DNA from: Janthinobacterium silvisoli
Lineage (GTDB): Bacteria; Pseudomonadota; Gammaproteobacteria; Burkholderiales; Burkholderiaceae_D
Assembly: GCF_014200725.1 (NCBI RefSeq)
Contig: NZ_JACHCL010000005.1
Coordinates: 210,041-274,040, forward strand
Direction of reading: 5' to 3'
Length of the DNA stretch: 64,000 nt
The position numbers and the translations under genes were made by a program. Positions 41,841 through 51,174 of the stretch are shown piece after piece; position 1 is the stretch's first letter, and each line of letters opens with the position of its first letter. The notes under the pieces were generated by a model. That model was not told where the DNA came from. It ran no database searches and was given only the letters and a program-made list of their open reading frames with translations.

Positions 41841-42191
41841 TCAACTCACCAGAAAGGCCAGCACCACCGCGCCCAGCGCCAGCATGGCGAGCGAGCAAAT
41901 GAAAACCAGCTCGCCCCACCATTCGTAGCGCTGGCGCGCATGGCCGGGGCGCAGCGACATGAAGGACAGCACGGCGCTGACCAAAAATAGCAAGGCGTCA
42001 GCCGCCAGCAGCTTGTCGACAATCACGCGCAACTCGCCGCGCGGCCCCAGGTGGCCGATCGACAGCACCGTCATGCACACGCCGATCATGGTGGCCGACG
42101 TTGGCAGGATATGCGCCGACAAACCCCGCTCGCGGGCCTTGGCCGCGTCGTCCGGCGTCAAGGCTACCCCTGGTTCGTCCCTGCCGGCCAT
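41841..42191 (-). CDS. small membrane protein of unknown function
   Basis: A 116-residue protein with three predicted transmembrane helices (about 33-49, 60-77, 90-115) and a charged cytoplasmic N-terminus. I do not recognise the family. It has a GGAG ribosome binding site 5 bases before the ATG at 42191, and its 5' end overlaps the 3' end of the upstream periplasmic protein gene by 28 bases, so the two are probably cotranslated. Convergent with the oxidoreductase gene at 3 bases distance. Confidence 0.7.
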   Translation of the reverse strand: MAGRDEPGVALTPDDAAKARERGLSAHILPTSATMIGVCMTVLSIGHLGPRGELRVIVDKLLAADALLFLVSAVLSFMSLRPGHARQRYEWWGELVFICSLAMLALGAVVLAFLVS

Positions 42192-42622
42192 ACCAGCTCC
42201 ACGCGCGCCGAACTGCCCGCCTTGACTTCCACCTTACGTTCCAGCGTCTTGCCCGCCAGGGTGGCGTGCAGGCTATAGCTGCCCGGTGCCAGCCGCGCCA
42301 GCAGGTACGGTCCGCTGGCGGTGGTCTGCAGCACGACCGCGCCCTTGGCGTCGCGCACTTCCAGCTTCACATCGGAAGCGAATTGCGCACGTCCCGCCGC
42401 CTGCACGGAAAACACCAGGCTCAATGGCCACTGCCGGCTGGCGTTCTTGATGGCGGTCGATTCATCGAGGCCGATGCCGCCGCTCAGATACTCGACCGTG
42501 CCGCTTTTATGTATGCGCGGCAGTGCGCTGTCGTTCTGCGCGTAAACGATACCGGCAGCCAGACTGGCGACCAGAAACAGCGCAGCCAGCCCAGAACTCT
42601 TGTTGCGTAGATTGCTTTTCAT
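42164..42622 (-). CDS. exported protein with carboxypeptidase-regulatory-like fold
   Basis: A 152-residue secreted protein with a signal peptide (about 1-28, ending VYA) and a C-terminal beta-sandwich (about 80-150). Its PYLLARLAPGSYSLHATLAGK pattern is typical of carboxypeptidase-regulatory/Cna-B-like domains. No enzyme motif. A GAGGAG ribosome binding site precedes the ATG at 42622. It overlaps the following membrane protein gene, suggesting a small envelope pair. Upstream lie two ATCAAAGGTT direct repeats. Function unknown. Confidence 0.72.
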   Translation of the reverse strand: MKSNLRNKSSGLAALFLVASLAAGIVYAQNDSALPRIHKSGTVEYLSGGIGLDESTAIKNASRQWPLSLVFSVQAAGRAQFASDVKLEVRDAKGAVVLQTTASGPYLLARLAPGSYSLHATLAGKTLERKVEVKAGSSARVELVWPAGTNQG

Positions 42623-42650
42623 CTCACTCTCCTCACGTCATGCGGTTTGG

Positions 42651-42673
42651 ATCAAAGGTTTGAATCAAAGGTT
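42651..42673. repeat. direct repeat upstream of exported protein gene
   Basis: ATCAAAGGTT occurs at 42651-42660 and 42664-42673, a 13-base period, 29-51 bases upstream of the exported protein gene. Possible regulator binding site, or chance. Confidence 0.4.
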
Positions 42674-42730
42674 GGACTCAACATACGCAGCGAAGCTTAG
42701 GCCGGTCTTACGGTCAGGCTTGAAACCGGC

Positions 42731-42922
42731 TTAACGGCGGCGCAGCGCGTCAGCGATCTTCTGGTCGGTCTTGTACTGGCTCAGCGAATATACGGCCCAT
42801 ATCGCGGCAGGCAGCCAGCCGATCAAAGTAATCTGCAGTATCAGGCAAATGATGCCGGCGATGGGGCGGCCGATCGTGAAAAAAGTCAGCCACGGCAGTA
42901 TCAGGGCGATCAGCAAACGCAT
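42731..42922 (-). CDS. YqaE/Pmp3 family membrane protein
   Basis: A 63-residue hydrophobic protein with two transmembrane helices (about 4-22 and 26-48) and the Pmp3 pattern GRPIAGIICLILQITLIGWLPAAIWAVY, broken by a charged C-terminus. Pmp3/YqaE proteins are linked to membrane potential and stress in other organisms. An AAGGA ribosome binding site is 7 bases before the ATG. Single gene. Confidence 0.85.
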   Translation of the reverse strand: MRLLIALILPWLTFFTIGRPIAGIICLILQITLIGWLPAAIWAVYSLSQYKTDQKIADALRRR

Positions 42923-43023
42923 AGTTATCCTTTGATATCCCCCGGTACCGCGGGGGCCGGTCCGGCGAACGCCGACAGTAAATCCCTAGCAATCATTATA
43001 ACAATAGTAATGATAGCGGCCAC

Positions 43024-43899
43024 TTAAATGGCGGCTGGTTTTTGCCATTTTTCCATCCAGGCCAGGATGCCTGCAAAGATGATATCCCGGTTCACCTCAT
43101 TGAAATTCTCGTGAAAATTGGCCGGATATAAATGGTAGTCGAGCAAGCCGTCCGGCACGCTGCGCAGCATGGCTTCGGTGGCGCGGCTGCTGGCCAGCTT
43201 GTCGTCGCCAGCCACGACCGCGAACAGGGGAAACGACCAGGCCGACAAGCCGCCGGACAAGGCTTTTTGCGCCGTCGTCAGGGCATGGGCAAAACGCACG
43301 GTCACTTCGCTGGCGCGGATGCCGTCGCGCTCATCCTGGAAGTGGCGCTCGGTAATCGCCTGGTCGTGCGTGAGCAGCATGGTCAAATTCCCCAGCGGGA
43401 CTTTCATGGTGGGAAAGCGGCTGGCCAGCCAGCCGGAGAGCATCTGCAGCACTTTCGGCACGGGAATCGCATTCACATAGTAGGGCGACGAGATGATGAA
43501 GCCGGCAATCGCCGGGTCGCCGGCGAAACGCTGCAAGCCCAGGTGCGTGGCGATCAAGCCACCCATCGAGTGGCCCATGACGAAGATGGGCAGACCCGGA
43601 TAGGTCTGTTTGACCCAGGCCAGGAACAGTTCGGCGTCGTCGAGAAAGGCATCAAACGATGGGATATCAACCCTGCGCTGGCCATTGTGACCCACCATGT
43701 CGAAGCTGACGGTGGCGTAACCATGCTGGCGAAAATACAGGGCTGGCGTGACGTAGTCACCCGCATGCGCCATGCCGCCGTGCAGCGCCAGGATCACGGC
43801 GCGCGGCTGCGCAGGTGCCGGCGGCTGCCAGATATGAATCGGGCGCGCTACCTGGTCGCTGCACAGCAAACTGTCCATCTTGTCTTCTGAAAACCGCAT
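43024..43899 (-). CDS. alpha/beta hydrolase (monoacylglycerol lipase-like)
   Basis: A 291-residue serine hydrolase with the nucleophile Ser111 in VMGHSMGG, an oxyanion region ALHGGMAH near residue 40 and a C-terminal His in YPANFHENFNE. Layout resembles lysophospholipase/monoacylglycerol lipases, but the substrate is not known. Of several starts, the ATG at 43899 has AGGAG 5 bases upstream; a GTG at 43923 overlaps the LysR stop codon. It directly follows the LysR gene, so it may be part of that regulon. Confidence 0.82.
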   Translation of the reverse strand: MRFSEDKMDSLLCSDQVARPIHIWQPPAPAQPRAVILALHGGMAHAGDYVTPALYFRQHGYATVSFDMVGHNGQRRVDIPSFDAFLDDAELFLAWVKQTYPGLPIFVMGHSMGGLIATHLGLQRFAGDPAIAGFIISSPYYVNAIPVPKVLQMLSGWLASRFPTMKVPLGNLTMLLTHDQAITERHFQDERDGIRASEVTVRFAHALTTAQKALSGGLSAWSFPLFAVVAGDDKLASSRATEAMLRSVPDGLLDYHLYPANFHENFNEVNRDIIFAGILAWMEKWQKPAAI

Positions 43900-43919
43900 C
43901 ATGACTCCTGTTTTCCCCG

Positions 43920-44813
43920 TCACGCCTTCAAATGCTCGATCAACTGGCGCGCATACAGGGGTAGTTCACTGAACTGGCGTACGCAGATGGTGAGATTGCG
44001 TACCGACCAGGGATCGGATAATTCCAGGCAGCGCAGCGCCATCGTCTGCTGGCAGCGGCGCGCCGCCGCCAGCGGCACCACGCTGATGCCCACGCCATTG
44101 GCCACCATGCGGCACACCGCATCGAAACTGCGCAGGCGCACCCGCACCTTTAGCGGGCGGCCCGCACGCGCCGCGTGCGAAATCAGGTACTGCTGCATTG
44201 CGCTGTCATCGGCCAGGCCGATAAAATCGTGGTCGAGCACCGTGGCGAAATCAACGGCGCCGTGCTGGCCAATGGCGCGGTGATGCAGACCATCGTCCGC
44301 AGCGATCACCACCAGGCGGTCGGGCCGGAACAAAAAGGTTTGCAAGCCGCGCATGTCGACCGAATCGGAGACGATGCCCATGTCGGCCAGCCCTTCCGAG
44401 ACAGCCTTGACGATATCGTAGCTGAGACGCTCTTCCAGGTCGACCGTCAGGTTGGGATGGCGGTCCAGGAAAGTACCCAGCGCCTCGGGCAGGAATTCGC
44501 TGAGCGCCGCCGTATTGCATAGCAGCCGCAACTGCCCTTTCAAGCCGCGCGCAAACTCGCCAAGTTCGCCGCGCATTTTTTCCATCTGCTGCAACACCAG
44601 GCGCGCATGGTGCAGCAAGGTTTGCCCCACGGGCGTAGCCTCCACGCCACGCCGGCCGCGCAGCAGCAGCGGCATGCCCAGCGCCTCTTCCATGCCGCGC
44701 ACGCGCGCACTGGCCGAGGCCAGCGCCAGATGACTGCGCTCAGCGCCCGCCGTCAGGCTGCCCGCTTCCACCACGTGCACGAATAACTGCAAATCGACCA
44801 GATCAAAGCGCAT
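43920..44813 (-). CDS. LysR family transcriptional regulator
   Basis: A 297-residue LTTR: N-terminal winged helix (residues 1-60; FDLVDLQLFVHVVEAGSLTAGAE) followed by a periplasmic-binding-protein-like effector domain (about 90-295). It is divergent from a TauE/SafE permease, the usual arrangement for a LysR protein and its target. A 7-bp inverted repeat lies between them. The effector is unknown; anions such as sulfonates are possible, given the permease. Confidence 0.9.
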   Translation of the reverse strand: MRFDLVDLQLFVHVVEAGSLTAGAERSHLALASASARVRGMEEALGMPLLLRGRRGVEATPVGQTLLHHARLVLQQMEKMRGELGEFARGLKGQLRLLCNTAALSEFLPEALGTFLDRHPNLTVDLEERLSYDIVKAVSEGLADMGIVSDSVDMRGLQTFLFRPDRLVVIAADDGLHHRAIGQHGAVDFATVLDHDFIGLADDSAMQQYLISHAARAGRPLKVRVRLRSFDAVCRMVANGVGISVVPLAAARRCQQTMALRCLELSDPWSVRNLTICVRQFSELPLYARQLIEHLKA

Positions 44814-44843
44814 CGTTCCTCCATGACCTCATGCTATCAGACT

Positions 44844-44878
44844 ATGGATTTCACTGAGGCTGACTCAAGATAATCCAT
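44844..44878. promoter_or_regulatory. candidate LysR operator between divergent genes
   Basis: ATGGATT (44844-44850) and AATCCAT (44872-44878) form a perfect inverted repeat with a 21-base spacer, centred in the 124-base gap between the LysR and permease genes. Confidence 0.45.
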
Positions 44879-44937
44879 CTTTGCAATTACAACAAGGAAG
44901 CGCAAAATTCGGCCATTCTCATTCTTTATTCAAGATC

Positions 44938-45681
44938 ATGGACACGACGTTCCTGCTAGTAATCTGCGCCAGCTTTCTGCTAGCTGGCTTCGTCAAAGGC
45001 GTAGTGGGCCTGGGCTTGCCGACGGTGGCCATGGGCACGCTGGGCCTGATCATGCCGCCGGTGCAAGCGGCCGCCCTCTTGATCGTGCCATCGATGGTGA
45101 CGAATGTGTGGCAACTGGCAGCCGGGCCGGGCCTGCGCGCCCTGCTGCGCCGCTTGTGGCCGCTGCTGCTGTGGGTGATGGCGGGTACGATAGCCGGTGG
45201 TGCGCTGCTGCCGCGTGACGGCGGCGACTGGGCCGTGGTCGCCCTGGGGGTGGCGCTGATGCTGTATGCGCTGGCGGGGCTGCTGTCGCTGCGTTTGCAC
45301 GTGCCACCACGACATGAACGCTGGCTGGCCCCGCTGGTGGGCGCAGCAACGGGCCTCGTCACGGCCGCCACCGGCGTGTTCGTGATACCCGCCGTGCCTT
45401 ATCTGCAAGGGCTGGGACTGGCGCGCGACGAACTGGTGCAGGCGCTGGGCCTGGCGTTTACCGCGTCGACCATCGCGCTAGCGGCCAGCCTGGCCCTGCA
45501 GGGCAATTTCAGCCTGGGCGCGGCAGGCGCTTCGGCCTGGGCCCTGCTGCCGGCGCTGGCCGGCATGCTGGCAGGCCAATGGCTGCGCGGACGCATCGCT
45601 CCCGATCTGTTCAAAAAATGCTTTTTTATTGGCTTGCTCGCCCTGGGTCTGCATGCAGCCCTGAAACCATGGCTGGGGTGA
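44938..45681 (+). CDS. TauE/SafE family permease
   Basis: A 247-residue membrane protein with about eight transmembrane helices and the two TauE/SafE-type repeats (AGFVKGVVGLGLPTVAMG near the start, GAATGLVTAATGVFVIPAVPYLQ in the second half). Family members export sulfite, sulfonates or similar anions. The ATG at 44938 (MDTTFLLVICASF) begins with the first helix; an upstream TTG at 44881 is unsupported. Its stop codon overlaps the next ATG by one base. Probably controlled by the divergent LysR protein. Confidence 0.85.
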   Translation: MDTTFLLVICASFLLAGFVKGVVGLGLPTVAMGTLGLIMPPVQAAALLIVPSMVTNVWQLAAGPGLRALLRRLWPLLLWVMAGTIAGGALLPRDGGDWAVVALGVALMLYALAGLLSLRLHVPPRHERWLAPLVGAATGLVTAATGVFVIPAVPYLQGLGLARDELVQALGLAFTASTIALAASLALQGNFSLGAAGASAWALLPALAGMLAGQWLRGRIAPDLFKKCFFIGLLALGLHAALKPWLG

Positions 45682-45920
45682 TGAAAATAGATTGGCAGAG
45701 CGATCACGCCCTGTGTGCATGGATCGATGGCCAACAAGTGGCCATGCTCGATATCAGCCAAGAGGCGGATGACGTGACAGTCAATATGCTGTTCGTGAAA
45801 CCGCCGTTTCGGCGGCGCGGCATCGGCCGAGCGCTGTTGCAGCAACTACTGTTATGCCATCCGCAAGCGGGATTGGTTTGCAGCGACCCGCGGCTGCGGG
45901 CGCTGCTGGGTAAGGCTTAA
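45681..45920 (+). CDS. small GNAT-like acetyltransferase
   Basis: A 79-residue protein whose [24 protein letters not shown] matches GNAT motif A (split here: RRRGIGRA is the acetyl-CoA loop). It is half the usual GNAT length, lacking the N-terminal strands and part of the C-terminus. It starts at an ATG overlapping the permease stop codon by one base and ends overlapping the convergent pyrE stop codon by 4 bases. Substrate unknown. Confidence 0.72.
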   Translation: MKIDWQSDHALCAWIDGQQVAMLDISQEADDVTVNMLFVKPPFRRRGIGRALLQQLLLCHPQAGLVCSDPRLRALLGKA

Positions 45921-46579
45921 ATACCGTAACGGGTGCGGTAAGCCGAAACTGCCTCTTTAAATTTCAGCAGTTCCGGATCGGCGCCGTCGCCATTCAAATA
46001 GCCGAACAAATCGTCCAGGTTACCGATCGAGATAACAGGAATGCCATACTGTTTCGACACTTCCTGCACTGCCGAACTAGGCGACAGCTGGCCGTCCGGG
46101 CCCGAACGTTCCATGCGGTCCAATGCGATCAGCACGGCGCACGGTTCGGCGCCAGCCGCGCGTATCATGTCCACCGATTCACGCACCGAGGTGCCGGCCG
46201 AGATCACATCGTCAATAATGACAACCTTGCCCTGCAATTTGGCGCCGACGATGGTGCCGCCTTCGCCATGGTCCTTGGCTTCCTTGCGGTTGAAGGCAAA
46301 AGAAGTGTTGCGGCCCTTGCCAGCCAGCGCCACGGCGGTGGCCGAGGCCAGGGTAATGCCTTTGTAGGCGGGGCCGAACAGCATGTCGAATTCGACGCCC
46401 GAATCGAGCAGGGTCTGGGCATAGAACTGCGCCAGCTCGGCCAGGGTAGCGCCGTCGTGGAACAAGCCGGCGTTGAAAAAGTAAGGCGATTGACGCCCGG
46501 CCTTGGTGGTGAACTCGCCGAACCGCAAGACTCCCTTGGATACTGAAAACGCGATAAACTGCTGGCGTAAATTATTCAC
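45917..46579 (-). CDS. pyrE: orotate phosphoribosyltransferase
   Basis: Makes OMP from orotate and PRPP in pyrimidine synthesis. The 220-residue protein shows [21 protein letters not shown], the basic loop [13 protein letters not shown] and the PRPP signature [17 protein letters not shown]. The start is the GTG at 46579 (reading [11 protein letters not shown]) with AGG upstream; the open frame further upstream has no family similarity. Divergent from xth. Confidence 0.96.
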   Translation of the reverse strand: MNNLRQQFIAFSVSKGVLRFGEFTTKAGRQSPYFFNAGLFHDGATLAELAQFYAQTLLDSGVEFDMLFGPAYKGITLASATAVALAGKGRNTSFAFNRKEAKDHGEGGTIVGAKLQGKVVIIDDVISAGTSVRESVDMIRAAGAEPCAVLIALDRMERSGPDGQLSPSSAVQEVSKQYGIPVISIGNLDDLFGYLNGDGADPELLKFKEAVSAYRTRYGI

Positions 46580-46679
46580 ATGAGCCTCATTATTTGAAAG
46601 TGCCTGTATTTTAATCCGCGCGCACCGCCGAGACAATCCGTTCCGCCGCCCTGCTCCGCCCCATTTTTCCTGAAGACCT

Positions 46680-47456
46680 ATGCCAAAAATTATCTCCGCC
46701 AACCTGAACGGCATCCGTTCCGCCGCCAAAAAAGGCTTTTTCAACTGGATGGGCACACAGACGGCCGATTTCATCTGCGTGCAGGAATTGAAGGCGCAAC
46801 TGCCGGACATGACGCCGGAATTCCTCAACCCGCACGGCTACCATGGCCATTTCCACTACGCCGAGAAAAAAGGCTATTCCGGCACGGGCGTGTACAGCAA
46901 GGTCGAGCCGGACGCCGTGCATATCGGCTTCGGCAGCCCTGAATTCGATGCCGAAGGCCGTTATGTGCGCTGTGATTTTGGCAATCTTTCCGTGATTTCC
47001 GTGTACTGCCCCTCCGGTTCATCGGGTCCGGAACGCCAGGAAGCCAAGTTCCGCTTCATGGACGTGTTCCTGCCACACTTGCTGCAATTGAAAGCAGAAG
47101 GCCGCGAAATCGTCATTTGCGGCGACTGGAATATCGCCCATCATGAAATCGACTTGAAGAACTGGAAAGGCAACAAGAAAAACTCCGGCTTCCTGCCTGA
47201 AGAGCGGGCCTGGCTGACACGCGTGTTCGACGAACTCGGTTACGTCGACGTGCACCGTGGCCTGGACAAGCGTGAAGAACAATACACCTGGTGGAGCAAC
47301 CGCGGCCAGGCGTATGCGAAAAACGTGGGCTGGCGCATCGACTACCACGTCGCCACCCCCGGCATCGCAGGCCAGGCGCATACGGTCAGCGTGTACAAGG
47401 ACGAACGTTTTTCAGATCATGCGCCCTTGATTATCGATTACACGCCCAGGGCCTGA
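46680..47456 (+). CDS. xth: exodeoxyribonuclease III
   Basis: AP endonuclease and 3' exonuclease for base-excision repair. The 258-residue protein begins [15 protein letters not shown], has the metal ligand Glu36 in CVQELKAQ, the [16 protein letters not shown] catalytic block and ends in [13 protein letters not shown] with the conserved Asp-His. Length is normal. Followed by a REP-like hairpin. Confidence 0.95.
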   Translation: MPKIISANLNGIRSAAKKGFFNWMGTQTADFICVQELKAQLPDMTPEFLNPHGYHGHFHYAEKKGYSGTGVYSKVEPDAVHIGFGSPEFDAEGRYVRCDFGNLSVISVYCPSGSSGPERQEAKFRFMDVFLPHLLQLKAEGREIVICGDWNIAHHEIDLKNWKGNKKNSGFLPEERAWLTRVFDELGYVDVHRGLDKREEQYTWWSNRGQAYAKNVGWRIDYHVATPGIAGQAHTVSVYKDERFSDHAPLIIDYTPRA

Positions 47457-47471
47457 TCGTCTCGCACGTAG

Positions 47472-47501
47472 GTCGGCTTAGCGCATAGCGCGTAAGCCGA
47501 C
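47472..47501. repeat. REP-like palindromic element
   Basis: GTCGGCTTA and TAAGCCGAC form a 9-bp perfect stem around a 12-base loop, in the 54-base gap between the convergent xth and pseudouridine synthase genes. The flanking GTAG and CATG give the look of a short dispersed palindrome seen in many proteobacterial genomes (general knowledge). It may also end both transcripts. Confidence 0.65.
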
Positions 47502-47510
47502 ATGCACGGC

Positions 47511-48422
47511 TTAGGCCTGGAGTTTGCGCTTGCTTGTAAAGCGGCGTGCTGCTCCCGTCAAAGGATCGGTAAACGCAATCGCCCGCGCCAGCAGTTGCAG
47601 CGGCTGCGACATATCGTCTTCCTTGCACGGCAAAGCCACCGGGTAAAAGACATCGTTGACAATCGGGATGCCCAGCGACGCCAGGTGCACGCGTAACTGG
47701 TGCTTGCGGCCCGTATGCGGAAACAATCGGTACAGATTGAATTCGCCGCGCTGCTCGATCACGTCGATGATGGTTTCCGAATTCGGCTCGCCCTCTTCCT
47801 CACGCATCAGGAAAAACTTGTCGCCATCGACCATGCGGCTGCGATAGGTGAATGGAAAAGCATGATCCTGCAGGCGCGGCGCCAGCGCTTCGTATTCCTT
47901 GGCGATTTCACGGCGCTGGAACATTGATTGATACGCGCCACGGCTGGCCTGCTGGCGCGAAAAAATCACCACGCCAGCCGTCTCACGGTCTAGCCGGTGG
48001 ATAGGCGTCAGCTCGGCGATGCCCAGCGTCTTTTTCAGCCGCGTCAGCAAGGTCTCTTGCACGAAGCGTCCGCCCGGGGTCATGGGCAGGAAATGCGGTT
48101 TGTCGACCACTACCAGATGCTCGTCCTGGAACAAAATCTCTTCCTGGAATGGAATCGGCGTTTCATATTCCAGTTCGCGGTAATAAAAGATGCGCATGCC
48201 GCGCTGGTAAGCGCTGGCAGGTGTCAGCACTACACCCTCGCTACTCACCACTTCACTACGCGCCATGCGGTCTATCCACTGCGCCGCACTGATTTGCGGA
48301 TAACGTTCGACGAGAAAGCTCAGCATGTCTGGCCACTGCCCTTGCGGCAGCCACAGATAGCTGGGCGCGACACCGTCGCGTACCGGCAAGGGCGGCACCA
48401 GCTGATTGCTACGCGAAGACAT
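47511..48422 (-). CDS. RluA family pseudouridine synthase
   Basis: Isomerises uridine to pseudouridine in rRNA or tRNA. The 303-residue protein has the catalytic Asp145 in HRLDRETAGV and the RRGEFNLYRLFPHTGRKHQLRVH-type C-terminal motif (split across residues about 240-265). The N-terminal part lacks a clear S4 domain. The ATG at 48422 starts one base past the upstream M48 gene stop codon. Exact target site cannot be told. Confidence 0.9.
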   Translation of the reverse strand: MSSRSNQLVPPLPVRDGVAPSYLWLPQGQWPDMLSFLVERYPQISAAQWIDRMARSEVVSSEGVVLTPASAYQRGMRIFYYRELEYETPIPFQEEILFQDEHLVVVDKPHFLPMTPGGRFVQETLLTRLKKTLGIAELTPIHRLDRETAGVVIFSRQQASRGAYQSMFQRREIAKEYEALAPRLQDHAFPFTYRSRMVDGDKFFLMREEEGEPNSETIIDVIEQRGEFNLYRLFPHTGRKHQLRVHLASLGIPIVNDVFYPVALPCKEDDMSQPLQLLARAIAFTDPLTGAARRFTSKRKLQA

Positions 48423-48423
48423 G

Positions 48424-49326
48424 CTAGCGTGTAGCGACCACGTTGCTGCGGTATGGCGGCAAGGCGTCCACGCTGACACCCTTGGTGCGCGCGTACAGCG
48501 GCAGCACCTGCGCCATATGGTTATTCATTTGCGCGATACGATCGTTGCCCGACGGGTGAGTCGACAGAAATTCTGGTGGCGCACCCTTGCTCACCGCTGC
48601 CATTTTCTGCCACAGCACCACGCCGGCGCGCGGGTCGAAACCAGCGCGGGCTGCCAGGTCCATGCCGATCAGGTCCGCTTCGCGCTCGTCGTCGCGCGAA
48701 AATTTCAGCATCACGCCTTGCGCCGCCATATTGGTGGCGGTGCTGGTGAGATTTGGATCCACGCCCAGCCAGGCAGACAGGCCAGCGCCAGCCAGCTTGG
48801 CGCCGACAGCGGCCAGGTTGCCCTTGCCAGCCTGCGCCTGCGCATGTTCACGCAGCGCATGCGAAATTTCATGGCCCATCACGACGGCCACTTCATCGTC
48901 AGTCAAGTTCAGTTTATTCAGGATGCCGCTGTAAAAAGCGATTTGCCCGCCTGGCATGCAGAAGGCATTCACTTCATCCGAGTTCAGCAAATTGATTTGC
49001 CACTGCCAGCTGCTGGCCGCATTGTTCCAGCGGGCCGCAAACGGGATGATGCGCTGGGCGATGGTCCGCAAGCGTTTGACTTGCGGATCGTTGTCGCTGA
49101 CCAGCGTATTTTTATCCTTGGCCTCGCGCAGCAGTTGTGTGTACTGAAGTTTTGATTTTTCATTGAAGTTTTCGCCACCGGCGAAGATGCGCGTGTTCGA
49201 CAGTGGACGCACCTTGATGCCATCCTGGACCGTCGCCTGCTGGGCAAAAACAGGCAGCGGCGCCAGCACCGTGGCCGCGCACAGGCTGGCCACCAAGGCG
49301 AGATGTTTAAACGGGTGTCGTGTCAC
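48424..49326 (-). CDS. M48 family metalloprotease
   Basis: A 300-residue exported zinc protease: signal peptide (about 1-29, cleavage near PVFA|QQ), HEISHALREH active site (about residues 145-155) and the third ligand in DDEREADLIGMD. This is the LoiP/YcaL/BepA-like periplasmic group, which degrades misfolded outer-membrane proteins. The GTG at 49326 is chosen because GGAGGAC lies just before it. Its first 20 bases overlap the end of ampG. Confidence 0.88.
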   Translation of the reverse strand: MTRHPFKHLALVASLCAATVLAPLPVFAQQATVQDGIKVRPLSNTRIFAGGENFNEKSKLQYTQLLREAKDKNTLVSDNDPQVKRLRTIAQRIIPFAARWNNAASSWQWQINLLNSDEVNAFCMPGGQIAFYSGILNKLNLTDDEVAVVMGHEISHALREHAQAQAGKGNLAAVGAKLAGAGLSAWLGVDPNLTSTATNMAAQGVMLKFSRDDEREADLIGMDLAARAGFDPRAGVVLWQKMAAVSKGAPPEFLSTHPSGNDRIAQMNNHMAQVLPLYARTKGVSVDALPPYRSNVVATR

Positions 49327-50563
49327 GTGTCCTCCATGGAGCAATTTTTGGCAGCATCATCATGGCCGGGAAGGCCAAAAAGAAGCAGACGATAAAAAAC
49401 GAAAACCAGCCCAGTTCCGCGACCAGAAAGCCCACCGAGGCATTGATCAGGGTGCGCGGCACGGCGCTGAGGCTGGAAAATAGCGCATATTGGGTGGCCG
49501 TGTAGCGCGGGTCCGTGCTGCGCGACAGGAACGCCACAAAGGCGGCCGCGCCCAGGCCCAGGCTGGCGAAGGCTTCAAAGCCGATCACGGCACTGAGCAA
49601 AATGGTATTCGGTCCCACATGCGCCAGCCAGGCAAAACCCAGGATGGCGCAGGCTTGCAAGGCGCCGAACACCCACAAGCCACGGTTGATGCCCAGCTTG
49701 AGCATCCACACGCCGCCGACGATGCCGCCAGCCAGGCTGGCCCAGAAACCGGTGGTGTTGGCAGCCAGGCCGATCTGCGTCATGCTGAAACCCAGGTCCA
49801 GATAAAACTTGGTCGCCAACGCGGTAGCCATGCTGTCACCGATTTTATACAGTAGCACAAACGCCAATATCCACATGGCGTTGCGCCAGCCATCGCGCGC
49901 GATGAATTCCTTGAATGGCAAGATGATCGCTTCGCGCATGGTGCTGGGCGGCGCACCATACACGCTCGGTTCCCTGATCAACAGTGTGCACAGCAAACCT
50001 GGCAGCATGAAGGCGGCCGTGATCCAGAATACGGCTTGCCACGGCATGCGGTCGGCCAGGATCAGCGACAGCGCGCCCGGCACCATGCCCGCCACCTTGT
50101 AGGCATTGACGATGACAGCCGCGCCCAGGCCCTGCTCGTTATCGCTGAGGATTTCGCGGCGGTAGGCATCGATGACGATGTCCTGGCTGGCCGACAAAAA
50201 AGCTACGCCACCAGCGGCAGCCGCAATCAAGCCAATCTGCGTAAGCGGATCGAGCATGCCCATGGCACCGATGGCGAAAAACAACGCCAGCTGGGTCAGC
50301 GCCATCCAGCCACGCCGCCGTCCCAGCCCCAGGATGGGGTAGCGGTCCATCAAGGGCGCCCACAGGAATTTCCAGATATACGGGAACTGCACCAGGGCGA
50401 ACAAGCCCAGCGCCTTGACGTTCAGCCCCGACTTGGCCAGCCACGCCTGCAGCAGGTACAGCAAAATAAACAGCGGCAGGCCGGAACTGAAACCCAGCAC
50501 CAGCACGGCCAGCATGCGGCCGTTGGCGTAGCTACGCCAGCCTGGCGCCGGGCTGTTTGTCAT
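49307..50563 (-). CDS. ampG: AmpG-type muropeptide MFS permease
   Basis: A 418-residue major-facilitator protein with 12 transmembrane helices and the AmpG features LGFSSGLPLFILLYLLQAWL, KFLWAPLMDRY (loop 2-3 motif) and SASQDIVIDAYRRE. It should import anhydromuropeptides for recycling. Its ATG overlaps the metW stop codon by one base (TGATG), and it overlaps the M48 protease gene downstream by 20 bases. Confidence 0.9.
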   Translation of the reverse strand: MTNSPAPGWRSYANGRMLAVLVLGFSSGLPLFILLYLLQAWLAKSGLNVKALGLFALVQFPYIWKFLWAPLMDRYPILGLGRRRGWMALTQLALFFAIGAMGMLDPLTQIGLIAAAAGGVAFLSASQDIVIDAYRREILSDNEQGLGAAVIVNAYKVAGMVPGALSLILADRMPWQAVFWITAAFMLPGLLCTLLIREPSVYGAPPSTMREAIILPFKEFIARDGWRNAMWILAFVLLYKIGDSMATALATKFYLDLGFSMTQIGLAANTTGFWASLAGGIVGGVWMLKLGINRGLWVFGALQACAILGFAWLAHVGPNTILLSAVIGFEAFASLGLGAAAFVAFLSRSTDPRYTATQYALFSSLSAVPRTLINASVGFLVAELGWFSFFIVCFFLAFPAMMMLPKIAPWRTRDTTPV

Positions 50564-51174
50564 CAATGCACCGCTTTTTTACGCAGGCGGAACACGGCCA
50601 GGTCGCCGCGCAGATTCGGCAGCACGGATACTATCTTGCCTTCGGCCAGGGCCACGCACTCGATCACTTCCAGGCCGCATTCCTCGGCCAGTTCGCGGAA
50701 ATCCTTGATGGTTGCGCAGCGCACGTTCGGCGTGTCATACCACTGGTAAGGCAGCGATTTCGACACTGGCATGCGGCCCTTGAGCAGCGCCAGCCGGTGC
50801 GGCCAGTGGGCAAAGTTGGGGAACGATACGATCGCTTCTGTGCCCACGCGTACGATGTCGCGCAACAACGGCTCGACCTGCTTCATCATCTGCAAGGAAG
50901 ACAGGCACAGCACCGTATCGAAGCTGTTGTCGCCAAAGATGGCCAGGCCCTTTTCCATGTCTTGCTGGACCACGTTCACGCCGCGCTGGGTACTGGCCAG
51001 CACCTTGTCGTCGGCGATCTCGATGCCGTAGCCACTGCATTCCCGGTCGCTTTGCAGGTATTCGAGCATCACGCCGTCGCCGCAGCCGACGTCGAGCACA
51101 TGGGCGTTTTTCGGCACCCAGTGGGCGATGAAAGCCAGGTCGGGACGCAGCGCGCTCAATTCATCAAAAGTCAT
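50563..51174 (-). CDS. metW: methionine biosynthesis protein MetW
   Basis: A 203-residue AdoMet-methyltransferase-fold protein ([16 protein letters not shown] at residues about 26-41) that works with MetX in many proteobacteria and is needed for full homoserine acyltransferase function there. It starts within the last codons of metX (4-base ATGA overlap) and overlaps ampG by one base. Confidence 0.94.
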   Translation of the reverse strand: MTFDELSALRPDLAFIAHWVPKNAHVLDVGCGDGVMLEYLQSDRECSGYGIEIADDKVLASTQRGVNVVQQDMEKGLAIFGDNSFDTVLCLSSLQMMKQVEPLLRDIVRVGTEAIVSFPNFAHWPHRLALLKGRMPVSKSLPYQWYDTPNVRCATIKDFRELAEECGLEVIECVALAEGKIVSVLPNLRGDLAVFRLRKKAVH

